12,254 bases of DNA from Lachnospiraceae bacterium UBA7109 (GTDB lineage: Bacteria; Bacillota; Clostridia; Lachnospirales; Lachnospiraceae): assembly GCA_002492335.1 (NCBI GenBank), contig DKYD01000007.1, positions 9,579 through 21,832 on the forward strand, given 5' to 3'. The notes below the pieces were generated by a model. It was not told the DNA's origin, did not search any database, and saw only the letters and a list, made by a program, of their open reading frames with translations. Both the position numbers and the translations under genes were made by a program. Positions 6,241 through 12,254 of this stretch are shown piece after piece. The stretch's first letter is position 1, and every line of letters starts with the position of its first letter.

Positions 6241-6840
6241 ATGATCGTCACGAAGACAGAGGCTGTGACAAAGACAAAGTACAAGGTATACGTAGACGAG
6301 CAGTTCGCTTTTGTTTTATACAAAGGCGAACTGTCTCGCTATCATCTGGGGGTCGGGGATGAGATTACGGAAGCTGTCTATGAGGAAATCCGTGAAAAAG
6401 TGGTTTTTAAAAGGGCGAAGCTTCGTGCGCTGCATCTGCTGAACGAGATGGGAAGAACAGAGTCACAGCTGAGAATGAAGCTTAAGCAGGGGGGATATCC
6501 CGATGATATTATTGATCAAACACTTGATTATGTGAAATCTTTTGGATATGTGAATGATCTGGAGTATGCAAGGAATTTTGTGGACAGCAGAAAGGACAGA
6601 AAAAGCCGCAGGGAAATCTATATGCTGTTATGTAGAAAAGGGTTGCCCGAGCGGGAGATTGAACAGGCGCTTGAGGAATGCTATGGGCAGGATGCTCCTG
6701 TAGAGGCAATGAAAAAGCTTATGAAAAAAAGACATTATGACCCCGATACAGCCACATATGAAGAAAAAAAGAAATTCATGGCATATCTTATGAGAAAAGG
6801 GTTTTCGTATGATGATGTCCGAAGGGCAACTGATGCTTGA
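6241..6840 (+). CDS. recX: Regulatory protein RecX
   Basis: RecX binds inside the RecA filament groove and modulates its assembly and its ATPase and recombinase activities. The product has 199 residues. After an N-terminal beta-rich part (1-50, as in other Firmicutes RecX) come the repeated three-helix units of the family. They are about residues 59-112 (with KLRALHLLNEMGRTESQLRMKL and SFGYVNDLEYARNFV), 120-148 (SRREIYMLLCRKGLPEREIEQALEE) and 175-197 (KKFMAYLMRKGFSYDDVRRAT). The ATG is three bases after the recA stop, and its Shine-Dalgarno sequence (GAGGAA) lies within the last recA codons. It therefore shares the SOS-controlled recA transcript. Its own stop codon lies within the -35 box of the next promoter. 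Confidence 0.93.
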   Translation: MIVTKTEAVTKTKYKVYVDEQFAFVLYKGELSRYHLGVGDEITEAVYEEIREKVVFKRAKLRALHLLNEMGRTESQLRMKLKQGGYPDDIIDQTLDYVKSFGYVNDLEYARNFVDSRKDRKSRREIYMLLCRKGLPEREIEQALEECYGQDAPVEAMKKLMKKRHYDPDTATYEEKKKFMAYLMRKGFSYDDVRRATDA

Positions 6841-6865
6841 CATTCTCCTGAAAAAAGTATAGAAT
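6837..6865 (+). promoter_or_regulatory. Sigma-A-type promoter of rny
   Basis: A consensus TTGACA (6837-6842) overlaps the TGA stop of recX. It is followed after exactly 17 bases by TAGAAT (6860-6865, five of six). Transcription would begin near 6872, about 40 bases before the rny GTG start. This lets rny be expressed independently of SOS control. Confidence 0.8.
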
Positions 6866-6899
6866 TTAAGTGTTGTATTTGTACAATGAAAATTAAATA

Positions 6900-6912
6900 A
6901 GGAGGTGCTCCT
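6900..6912 (+). promoter_or_regulatory. rny Shine-Dalgarno site inside a small hairpin
   Basis: The Shine-Dalgarno core AGGAG (6900-6904) is exactly complementary to CTCCT (6908-6912), with a three-base loop GTG. The CTCCT arm directly abuts the GTG start at 6913. If the hairpin forms in mRNA, the ribosome site is sequestered. The pairing is seen in the sequence; its effect on translation is inferred. Confidence 0.5.
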
Positions 6913-8466
6913 GTGCCGAGTGGGTTATTTATTGCTGTAGCAGTAGTGCTTGTTATCGCAGCAGCAGTGATCAGTCATTTCGTTACCGTTTCTAATCTGA
7001 AAAAGGATGCAGATTCAAAGATTGGAAATGCAGAAAGCAAGGCAAGAGAAATTATTGATGACGCAGTGAAGACGGCCGAGGCAAAGAAGAAGGAGTCTCT
7101 CTTGGAAATTAAAGAAGAGTCTATCAAGAACAAGAATGAACTTGAAAAAGAGACAAAAGAACGCAGGAATGAACTGCAGCGTTTTGAAAAACGTGTACTT
7201 TCCAAGGAAGAGGCTTTAGATAAAAGGTCGGAAGCGATGGAAAAGCGGGAAGCAAATTTTACGGCAAAAGAAGAACAATTACGTCAGCGCGAAGCGAAAG
7301 CAGAAGAGCTGGGTAAACAAAGAGTACAGGAACTAGAAAGAATCTCAGGACTTACCTCCGAACAGGCAAAAGAATACTTGTTAAAAACTGTTGAAGAAGA
7401 TGTGAAACATGATACCGCAAAAATGGTAAAGGAGCTGGAGACGCAGGCAAAAGAAGAGGCGAATAAGAAGGCGAAGGAATATGTCGTTAACGCAATTCAG
7501 AGATGCGCTGCCGACCATGTTGCGGAAACTACGATTTCGGTTGTCCAGCTTCCGAGCGATGAAATGAAAGGACGAATTATTGGTAGAGAGGGACGTAATA
7601 TCCGTACACTTGAGACAATGACGGGTGTTGAACTGATTATTGATGATACTCCGGAGGCTGTTGTTTTATCCGGGTTTGACCCGATAAGACGAGAGGTTGC
7701 AAGGATTGCGCTTGAAAAATTAATTGTTGACGGACGTATCCATCCGGCGAGAATTGAAGAGATGGTTGAGAAGGCGCAAAAAGAAGTAGATGCAATGATT
7801 CGTGAAGAAGGAGAGGCGGCTTCTCTCGAAGTGGGCGTCCACGGAATTCATCCGGAGCTGATCAAGCTTTTGGGAAGAATGAAGTTCAGAACAAGCTATG
7901 GGCAGAATGCTTTGAAACATTCTGTTGAGGTGGCTCAGCTGGCAGGGCTTCTGGCCGGAGAAATCGGGCTTGATGTCAGAGTGGCAAAGAGAGCAGGTCT
8001 CTTGCATGATATTGGGAAATCGATTGATCATGATGTGGAAGGCTCCCATATCCAGATCGGAGTTGATCTTTGTAGAAAATACAAGGAATCAGCGGTTGTA
8101 ATTAATGCAGTAGAAGCACATCACGGTGACGTAGAACCGGAAACTCTGATCGCATGTGTCGTACAGGCAGCAGATACAATATCTGCGGCACGTCCGGGTG
8201 CGAGAAGAGAGACATTGGAAACATATACAAACAGGTTAAAACAATTAGAAGAAATCACCAATCAATTTAAAGGTGTTGATAAATCTTTTGCAATTCAGGC
8301 AGGTAGAGAGATTCGTGTTATGGTAGTTCCAGAGCAGGTATCTGATGCAGACATGGTATTGATGGCCAGAAATATCGCGAAACAGATTGAGTATGAGCTT
8401 GAATATCCAGGTCAGATAAAAGTTAATGTGATTCGAGAATCACGTGCTACAGATTATGCCAAGTAA
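6913..8466 (+). CDS. rny: Ribonuclease Y
   Basis: RNase Y is the membrane-bound endoribonuclease that starts bulk mRNA decay and processes polycistronic transcripts in many Firmicutes. At 517 residues it has the standard length. In order it shows a single N-terminal membrane helix (about 4-25), a long Lys/Glu-rich coiled coil (about 28-195), and a KH RNA-binding domain with the [10 protein letters not shown] motif (221-230). An HD hydrolase domain follows, with His337 and the metal-binding [12 protein letters not shown] (364-375). The very conserved family end, with the segment [12 protein letters not shown], is present. Translation starts at GTG 6913. The strong AGGAGG run at 6900-6905 lies within a small hairpin. 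A promoter at 6837-6865 and a terminator at 8477-8515 make this a single-gene transcription unit, possibly with read-through from recA-recX. Confidence 0.97.
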   Translation: MPSGLFIAVAVVLVIAAAVISHFVTVSNLKKDADSKIGNAESKAREIIDDAVKTAEAKKKESLLEIKEESIKNKNELEKETKERRNELQRFEKRVLSKEEALDKRSEAMEKREANFTAKEEQLRQREAKAEELGKQRVQELERISGLTSEQAKEYLLKTVEEDVKHDTAKMVKELETQAKEEANKKAKEYVVNAIQRCAADHVAETTISVVQLPSDEMKGRIIGREGRNIRTLETMTGVELIIDDTPEAVVLSGFDPIRREVARIALEKLIVDGRIHPARIEEMVEKAQKEVDAMIREEGEAASLEVGVHGIHPELIKLLGRMKFRTSYGQNALKHSVEVAQLAGLLAGEIGLDVRVAKRAGLLHDIGKSIDHDVEGSHIQIGVDLCRKYKESAVVINAVEAHHGDVEPETLIACVVQAADTISAARPGARRETLETYTNRLKQLEEITNQFKGVDKSFAIQAGREIRVMVVPEQVSDADMVLMARNIAKQIEYELEYPGQIKVNVIRESRATDYAK

Positions 8467-8476
8467 GAAGATAAAC

Positions 8477-8515
8477 AAGACAGAACCGACAAGATTGGTT
8501 CTGTCTTTATTATTG
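8477..8515 (+). terminator. Intrinsic terminator after rny
   Basis: AAGACAGAACC (8477-8487) and GGTTCTGTCTT (8497-8507) form a perfect 11-bp stem with a nine-base loop. The right arm runs into the T-rich TTTATTATTG. The hairpin begins ten bases after the rny stop. It is the strongest terminator in the window and isolates rny from the NUDIX gene. Confidence 0.88.
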
Positions 8516-8562
8516 TTCGGGAAACTTCTGCGGATTGCAGGGAGAGATAAGGAGAAATATTT

Positions 8563-9117
8563 ATGAGTGGAGAGGTTAAACGTACAAAAAGAGAGCTGGC
8601 TTATGAAGGAACGGTTTTGAAGGTGTATAAAGATCATATGGAGTTTGCGAATGGGAATACAGAGGAATGGGATTACATCCATCATGATGGGGCGGCTGCA
8701 GTGATTCCGGTAATGGATGACGGAAGGATTCTTATGGTGTCCCAGTTCCGTAATGCGCTGGATCGGGATACACTGGAGATTCCGGCGGGAAAGCTTGACA
8801 ATCCGGATGAGCCGGGAATTATTTGTGCCGGAAGAGAGCTGGAAGAAGAGACCGGATATAAATCTGAGCATTTAGAGTGGCTGATGAATATTCGCACGAC
8901 AGTTGCTTTATGTAATGAAAAAATTGAGATTTTTCTTGCAAGGGACCTGAAACCTTCCAGACAGAACCTGGATGAAAATGAATATGTTACGGTAAAGGCA
9001 TTTACGGTAGAAGAACTGAAGGCAAGGATTTATGCAGGTGAGATTGAAGACTCTAAGACTATAGCAGCTGTTCTGGCGTATGCGGATAAATATGGTTTGC
9101 AGGATCGTATGCAGTAA
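8563..9117 (+). CDS. NUDIX hydrolase, ADP-ribose pyrophosphatase-like
   Basis: The 184-residue protein resembles the ADP-ribose pyrophosphatases (NudF/YqkG type), which cleave ADP-ribose to AMP and ribose 5-phosphate in nucleotide clean-up. The N-terminal part (1-45) has the beta strands typical of that subgroup. The segment DTLEIPAG (69-76) leads into the NUDIX box, whose helix RELEEETGY (91-99) carries the Mg-binding glutamates. Compared with the standard pattern GX5EX7REUXEEXGU, the loop from Gly76 to the first Glu (Glu83) is one residue longer here. The ATG at 8563 follows AAGGAG (8549-8554) at eight bases. No convincing promoter is seen between the rny terminator and this gene. The SpoIIM-like gene follows 100 bases later, and the same two families are neighbours in B. 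subtilis. Substrate specificity is inferred from the family. Confidence 0.85.
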   Translation: MSGEVKRTKRELAYEGTVLKVYKDHMEFANGNTEEWDYIHHDGAAAVIPVMDDGRILMVSQFRNALDRDTLEIPAGKLDNPDEPGIICAGRELEEETGYKSEHLEWLMNIRTTVALCNEKIEIFLARDLKPSRQNLDENEYVTVKAFTVEELKARIYAGEIEDSKTIAAVLAYADKYGLQDRMQ

Positions 9118-9159
9118 GGAGTCTTCCTGGTATCTTATGGAATTCACGATATAAAAGAA

Positions 9160-9187
9160 GCATATACAGAAAGCCCCGGCATATAAT
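9160..9187 (+). promoter_or_regulatory. Candidate sigma-E (mother-cell) sporulation promoter
   Basis: GCATATA (9160-9166) matches six of seven positions of the sigma-E -35 consensus KMATATT. CATATAAT (9180-9187) matches seven of eight positions of the usual -10 CATACAAT, with a 13-base spacer. Transcription would start near 9194, about 24 bases before ATG 9218. B. subtilis spoIIM is known to depend on sigma-E, so this fits the gene downstream. The -10 also resembles a sigma-A TATAAT, but I see no sigma-A -35 at the right distance. Confidence 0.5.
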
Positions 9188-9217
9188 GAAGTATCTTTGA
9201 GTAAGGGAGAACGGAAA

Positions 9218-9757
9218 ATGAAGATGCGGGAGAGTAAAAAGAGTTTTGTTTTATTCTATATGGCGGGTTTTTTAATCGGGATACTATATGCAAATATCAT
9301 ATCTGGGGATTATATTTTAAATGCAGGAATCCTGGATGATTTTTTTCTGGAAAATTACATTAAAGCAGATGTTGATATGAGCGGTTATTTATGCTATGTG
9401 GCATATATCAGACTGCTGCCAGTTCTTGTCCTTGCTGCCTTAGCGAGAGCAAAGATTCGAAAGGGAGCAGCACTTGGATGTATTGTATGGACAGGCTTTT
9501 CCTGTGGGCTTATTCTTGCGGCAGCGGTCATGAAGATGGGAGTAAAGGGAATTCTATTGTGCCTTCTCAGTATGCTGCCGCAGGGGATTTTTTATGTGAC
9601 TGCTTATATTATGCTTTTGTGGCATCTGTATTTTTATCCGAAGGTAAAATGGAATGCATCGAAAACCTTGTGCTTTGGAATATTTATGATAGTTGGAATT
9701 GTTCTTGAATGCTATGTGAATCCGGTTATTATGAAACTATTTCTTCAGGCATTGTAA
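9218..9757 (+). CDS. spoIIM: SpoIIM-like integral membrane protein
   Basis: The 179-residue protein is almost entirely hydrophobic, with about five membrane segments separated by short charged loops. The third and fourth segments carry the family pattern: a RKGAALGCIVWTGFSCG stretch, then LLSMLPQGIFYVTAYIMLL with the conserved Leu-Pro-Gln. In B. subtilis SpoIIM joins SpoIID and SpoIIP in the DMP complex that remodels septal peptidoglycan during engulfment of the forespore. The product is somewhat shorter than B. subtilis SpoIIM (about 214 residues). I chose ATG 9218 because AAGGGAG lies at 9203-9208 and the candidate promoter would start transcription near 9194. An upstream in-frame TTG at 9197 would sit at the very 5' end. 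The position behind a NUDIX gene matches the B. subtilis order. The family call rests on hydrophobic layout, the LPQ motif and synteny. Confidence 0.68.
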   Translation: MKMRESKKSFVLFYMAGFLIGILYANIISGDYILNAGILDDFFLENYIKADVDMSGYLCYVAYIRLLPVLVLAALARAKIRKGAALGCIVWTGFSCGLILAAAVMKMGVKGILLCLLSMLPQGIFYVTAYIMLLWHLYFYPKVKWNASKTLCFGIFMIVGIVLECYVNPVIMKLFLQAL

Positions 9758-9786
9758 ATTTTTGTAATTGCTCAGAGCCAGGCAAA

Positions 9787-11106
9787 TTATTTATGTATAT
9801 AATGGTAAATATATCCCAGACATACGAGAAATACAAACACCTGGCTTGCAAGCAGCCCCCACAAATATCCGTAAATTCCGCAGAGCGGAATCAGATATAA
9901 GACGGATGCGATACGAATGATGAGGCTTGCAGAGTTGATAAAAAAAGAGAGGTATGTCTTTCCGATACCGTTGATAATGCTAATGAAAGTATTATTTGTA
10001 TAGAGAAATGGACAGATCCAGGAAAGTACGGTAATGAATCTTCCGACCGTGGGACTGTGAAAAAGAAAATTACCGGCCCAGTCCCCAAAGCACAGGAGAA
10101 ATGCACAGCATATGCTTCCAAGGAGAACACAGGAGCAAATACATTTTTCAATGATAGAAGTCAGTTCCTTTTTGTTATTCAAAGCCTGTATCTCTGCAAC
10201 AGTGGGAAGAAGCATGACAGATACAGAGTTGGTAATGGCAGAAGGAAAGAGAATGCATGGAAGTGCCATACCGGTCAGAACTCCGTAGATGCTTAATGCG
10301 TTACTCCTTGCCATACCAAATGTCTGAAGGCATACGGGAATAGAGACGGATTCCACGCTTTGCAGAATATTGAGCAGAACCCGGTTTGCTGTAAGTGGAA
10401 CAGAGAGTGGAAGCAGTTCCCGGGTATGTGTTAGAAAAGCGGTGACAGAAAGGTGTGGTATACGGGAAAAGAGGGATTTTCCGCGTATTTTGCATATGCA
10501 GTAGGCAGAAGAGGCGATTTCACCCAGTACCAGACCGGCAACAGCAATAGAAATGTCCGGCATCAGATTCTGCTTCTGGTAAATCAGATAGAGCAGATAT
10601 ACGGACAGAATACGGGCAGTCTGTTCTATGAGCTGGGATAACGCAGGAACACGGGTTCCTTTCATGCCCAGATAATAGCCGCAAATACAGCTGTGTACAG
10701 CGGCAAATGGAAAGGCGTAGGATAAAAGAACCAGAAAATCTGTACACCGGCTGTCCTTTAAGAAGCCTCCGGCTATGAAACCAGCATATCTTTGTAAGAG
10801 AATTGTGACAATGCAGGAAAAAGATACGGTAAGAATCAGACTCGTGTATAAAAGTGCACGAGTCTCTTTTTTTTGCCCGCGAGCCAGCCTTTTGGCAATG
10901 CAGCGGGATAATGCAGTTTCGACGCCTGCACAGGTAAGAGAAAAGCAGAGGGCATAGACAGGAAATACAAGATGATAAAGTCCCACGCCCTCCTCCCCGA
11001 AAGTGTGACTTAAGAAAATACGGTAAAAAAATCCCATAAACCGTGTAGCTAATCCTGCCGCAGTTAAAATAAAGGTTCCTTTTATAAGGGCATGTTTTCC
11101 TGACAT
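9787..11106 (-). CDS. spoVB: SpoVB-like polysaccharide/lipid flippase (MOP superfamily)
   Basis: The 439-residue protein is a multi-pass membrane protein of about 12 helices. Its N-terminal segment, beginning KGTFILTAAGLATRFMGFFYR (about 9-29) and continuing with FGEEGVGLYHLVFPVYALCF, is typical of SpoVB and related polysaccharide exporters. These proteins belong to the MOP superfamily with the MurJ lipid II flippases. In B. subtilis SpoVB is needed for spore cortex peptidoglycan, presumably by flipping precursors. This copy is shorter than B. subtilis SpoVB (about 518 residues), so another oligosaccharide flippase role is possible. The start is ATG at 11104-11106 (- strand) behind GGGGTGAG (plus 11110-11117). 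Upstream there is only a weak candidate promoter. The gene converges on the SpoIIM-like gene, with 29 bases between the stops, and diverges from iscR. Confidence 0.8.
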   Translation of the reverse strand: MSGKHALIKGTFILTAAGLATRFMGFFYRIFLSHTFGEEGVGLYHLVFPVYALCFSLTCAGVETALSRCIAKRLARGQKKETRALLYTSLILTVSFSCIVTILLQRYAGFIAGGFLKDSRCTDFLVLLSYAFPFAAVHSCICGYYLGMKGTRVPALSQLIEQTARILSVYLLYLIYQKQNLMPDISIAVAGLVLGEIASSAYCICKIRGKSLFSRIPHLSVTAFLTHTRELLPLSVPLTANRVLLNILQSVESVSIPVCLQTFGMARSNALSIYGVLTGMALPCILFPSAITNSVSVMLLPTVAEIQALNNKKELTSIIEKCICSCVLLGSICCAFLLCFGDWAGNFLFHSPTVGRFITVLSWICPFLYTNNTFISIINGIGKTYLSFFINSASLIIRIASVLYLIPLCGIYGYLWGLLASQVFVFLVCLGYIYHYIHK

Positions 11107-11154
11107 GGACTCACCCCGATAATTCTATTGCTATAAGATATTCGGTGAAAGGTC

Positions 11155-11183
11155 TTGACAGAACCAGAGAGGGGTGATATTCT
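11155..11183 (+). promoter_or_regulatory. Sigma-A-type promoter of iscR
   Basis: A consensus TTGACA (11155-11160) and TATTCT (11178-11183, four of six) are separated by 17 bases. The start of transcription would fall near 11190, just before the dyad at 11193-11217. Confidence 0.7.
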
Positions 11184-11192
11184 ACAAAAAAG

Positions 11193-11217
11193 AATTCCTA
11201 GTAACAAACTGGGAATT
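11193..11217. promoter_or_regulatory. 10-bp dyad at the iscR transcription start, probable autoregulatory operator
   Basis: AATTCCTAGT (11193-11202) and ACTGGGAATT (11208-11217) are inverted repeats around AACAA, with one non-matching pair (G-T in a stem). The dyad lies directly after the predicted start of transcription. Rrf2-family regulators of Fe-S or cysteine metabolism commonly bind AT-rich dyads in their own promoters, so autoregulation by the downstream IscR is a reasonable inference. As RNA it would form a stable stem-loop, but with no U-tract. Confidence 0.55.
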
Positions 11218-11234
11218 AAAAAGAAGGTGAGTAA

Positions 11235-11696
11235 ATGAAATTGTCAACGAAAGGAAGATATGGGCTTCGGGCTATGATAGATATGGCACGTTACAGCGAG
11301 AAGGAACCGGTGTCAATTAATAGTGTGGCGGCAAGACAGGGGATTTCCGAGGGTTATCTGGAGCAGATTGTATCACTCCTGAAAAAGAAAGGACTCGTGA
11401 AAAGTATCCGGGGAGCCGGTGGAGGATATGTGCTGGCGAAAAAGGTGGATGAAATATCAGTGGGTGATATTTTGAGGGCATTAGAAGGAAGCCTGGAACC
11501 GGTCAGGTGTGCGGCATATTATTCAGAAGATGGATGTACAGCATCGGACGGATGTGTAACAAAATACGTATGGCAGAAGATTAATGACAGTATTAACCGG
11601 ACGGTTGATGAGATTAGTTTAGAAGAACTTGTAAAGGAGAGCCGTACATTAAATCCGGAAGGGAAACCTGGGGATTCCAGATGCGGCGGACAATAG
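11235..11696 (+). CDS. iscR: Rrf2-family transcriptional regulator, IscR-like
   Basis: The 153-residue protein opens with MKLSTKGRYGLRAMIDMA, the standard start of the Rrf2 family. A winged helix-turn-helix follows, with recognition segment SEGYLEQIVSLLKKKGLVKSIRG (about 38-60) and wing GAGGGYVLAK (60-69). Three cysteines, Cys92, Cys101 and Cys107, are spaced as in Firmicutes IscR proteins that bind a [2Fe-2S] cluster, and this distinguishes it from CymR, which lacks the cluster. It probably senses Fe-S status and represses the cluster assembly genes. The ATG follows AAGGTGAG (11223-11230 approx.). nifS starts 18 bases downstream, so regulator and desulfurase form one operon, the usual arrangement in Clostridia. 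A dyad in its leader suggests autoregulation. A further cysteine near the C-terminus (Cys150) has no assigned role. Confidence 0.9.
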   Translation: MKLSTKGRYGLRAMIDMARYSEKEPVSINSVAARQGISEGYLEQIVSLLKKKGLVKSIRGAGGGYVLAKKVDEISVGDILRALEGSLEPVRCAAYYSEDGCTASDGCVTKYVWQKINDSINRTVDEISLEELVKESRTLNPEGKPGDSRCGGQ

Positions 11697-11714
11697 AAAA
11701 TGGAGGGAAAAGGT

Positions 11715-12254
11715 ATGGATAAATTTATATATCTGGATAATGCGGCAACAACCAGAACCGCGCCGGAGGTTGTGGAGGCTATGCTTCCTTATTTTACGGA
11801 AAATTATGGGAATCCATCCAGCGTATACAGCTTTGCTTCAAAAAACAAAGACGTGGTGTATGCGCAGAGGGAAATCATTGCGGAGGCGCTTGGAGCGAAA
11901 GCAAATGAGATTTATTTTACGGCTGGAGGTTCCGAGTCTGACAACTGGGCGCTGAAAGCAACGGCAGAAGCGTACAAGGCGAAAGGAAATCACATTATTA
12001 CAACAAAGATTGAGCATCATGCAATTCTCCATACAGCAGAATATCTGGAAAAACAGGGATTTGAGGTAACCTATCTTGATGTGGATGAGAATGGGGTTGT
12101 AAAGATGGACGAGCTGAAGGCGGCAATCAGGCCTTCTACGATCCTGATTTCTGTTATGTATGCGAATAATGAAATCGGAACGATCCAGCCGATTAAGGAA
12201 ATTGGTGGGATTGCCCATGAACGGGGGATTTTGTTCCATACAGATGCAGTGCAG
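11715..12254 (+). CDS. nifS: Cysteine desulfurase NifS/IscS type (partial, runs off the window)
   Basis: The first 180 codons are present and the gene continues beyond the window. The product is a pyridoxal phosphate enzyme that removes sulfur from cysteine for Fe-S cluster and thio-cofactor assembly. Visible motifs are YLDNAATTRTAPEV (6-19), GNPSS (32-36), the cofactor-phosphate binding loop TAGGSESDN (69-77), IEHHAIL (99-105) with the histidine that stacks on the cofactor, MYANNEIGTIQPI (148-160) and HTDAVQ (175-180), whose Asp177 contacts the pyridine nitrogen. The lysine that binds the cofactor and the mobile cysteine loop lie past the edge and cannot be checked. The ATG follows GGAGGG (11702-11707) at seven bases. 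It is co-transcribed with iscR; in Clostridia a nifU scaffold gene and mnmA commonly follow. Confidence 0.93.
   Translation, partial: MDKFIYLDNAATTRTAPEVVEAMLPYFTENYGNPSSVYSFASKNKDVVYAQREIIAEALGAKANEIYFTAGGSESDNWALKATAEAYKAKGNHIITTKIEHHAILHTAEYLEKQGFEVTYLDVDENGVVKMDELKAAIRPSTILISVMYANNEIGTIQPIKEIGGIAHERGILFHTDAVQ

Noticed and set aside
8440..8871. 143-codon minus-strand frame opposite the NUDIX gene
   Set aside because: It runs through the rny terminator and opposes a clear NUDIX domain. It has no recognisable domain.
9391..9708. Alternative + frame of 105 codons inside the SpoIIM-like gene
   Set aside because: It overlaps in another frame, is cysteine/serine/tryptophan-rich like shadow translation, and lacks a ribosome-binding site.
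9758..9786. Bidirectional terminator between the converging SpoIIM-like and SpoVB-like genes
   Set aside because: Only a four-base TTGC/GCAA stem with a bulge can be drawn, which is too weak to call.
11122..11149. Minus-strand TTCACC-16-TAGAAT as the SpoVB-like gene promoter
   Set aside because: The match is moderate, and transcription would start almost on the ribosome-binding site. GAATATC motifs nearby have no sigma-E -10 at the right spacing. The promoter of this gene stays undefined.
1..12254. tRNA, rRNA, CRISPR arrays, riboswitches and IS terminal repeats
   Set aside because: I looked on both strands and saw no regularly spaced repeats, cloverleaf sequences or riboswitch cores that I could support.

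Overview
The window looks like chromosome from a Gram-positive, spore-forming anaerobe of the Clostridia, most likely Lachnospiraceae. This is inferred from gene content, not from a search: ScpA/ScpB, RNase Y, an RecA gene with a Gram-positive SOS box, IscR followed by a NifS-type desulfurase, SpoIIM-like and SpoVB-like proteins, purine-rich Shine-Dalgarno sites and frequent GTG/TTG starts. Nearly all genes run on the + strand; only the SpoVB-like gene is on the - strand.

Positions 1-~310 are the right end of an integrated mobile element: the C-terminus of a large serine recombinase, then a junction into the 3' two thirds of a D-alanyl-D-alanine carboxypeptidase gene (317-1102). That fragment has lost its signal peptide and the SxxK and SxN catalytic motifs. 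An intact paralogue lies at 3565-4815. Between the two sit a membrane-anchored metallophosphoesterase (1261-2127) and scpA-scpB (2197-3537), the kleisin and winged-helix partners of SMC in chromosome condensation.

A 324-base gap (4816-5139) holds a terminator and the recA control region, with a promoter and a consensus LexA box. recA (5140-6237) and recX (6241-6840) form a DNA-repair pair: the recombinase and its modulator. rny (6913-8466), the membrane RNase Y that initiates mRNA decay, has its own promoter over the recX stop codon and a Shine-Dalgarno site buried in a small hairpin. It ends in a strong terminator.

Next come an ADP-ribose pyrophosphatase-like NUDIX gene (8563-9117) and a SpoIIM-like membrane protein (9218-9757). 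The same two families are neighbours in Bacillus subtilis. The SpoIIM-like gene is preceded by a sequence resembling a sporulation sigma-E promoter. It converges on a SpoVB-like flippase gene (11106-9787). Divergent from that is iscR (11235-11696), an Fe-S-sensing Rrf2 regulator with a near-perfect dyad in its leader, and then nifS (11715 to the window edge), which supplies sulfur for Fe-S clusters.

The window is mostly conserved housekeeping chromosome. I found no clearly new multi-gene system. The points most worth checking are the element-disrupted carboxypeptidase gene, a 14-bp inverted repeat bracketing a promoter at 1109-1243, a 19-bp palindrome inside the scpA promoter, the sigma-E-like promoter of the SpoIIM-like gene and the RBS hairpin of rny.
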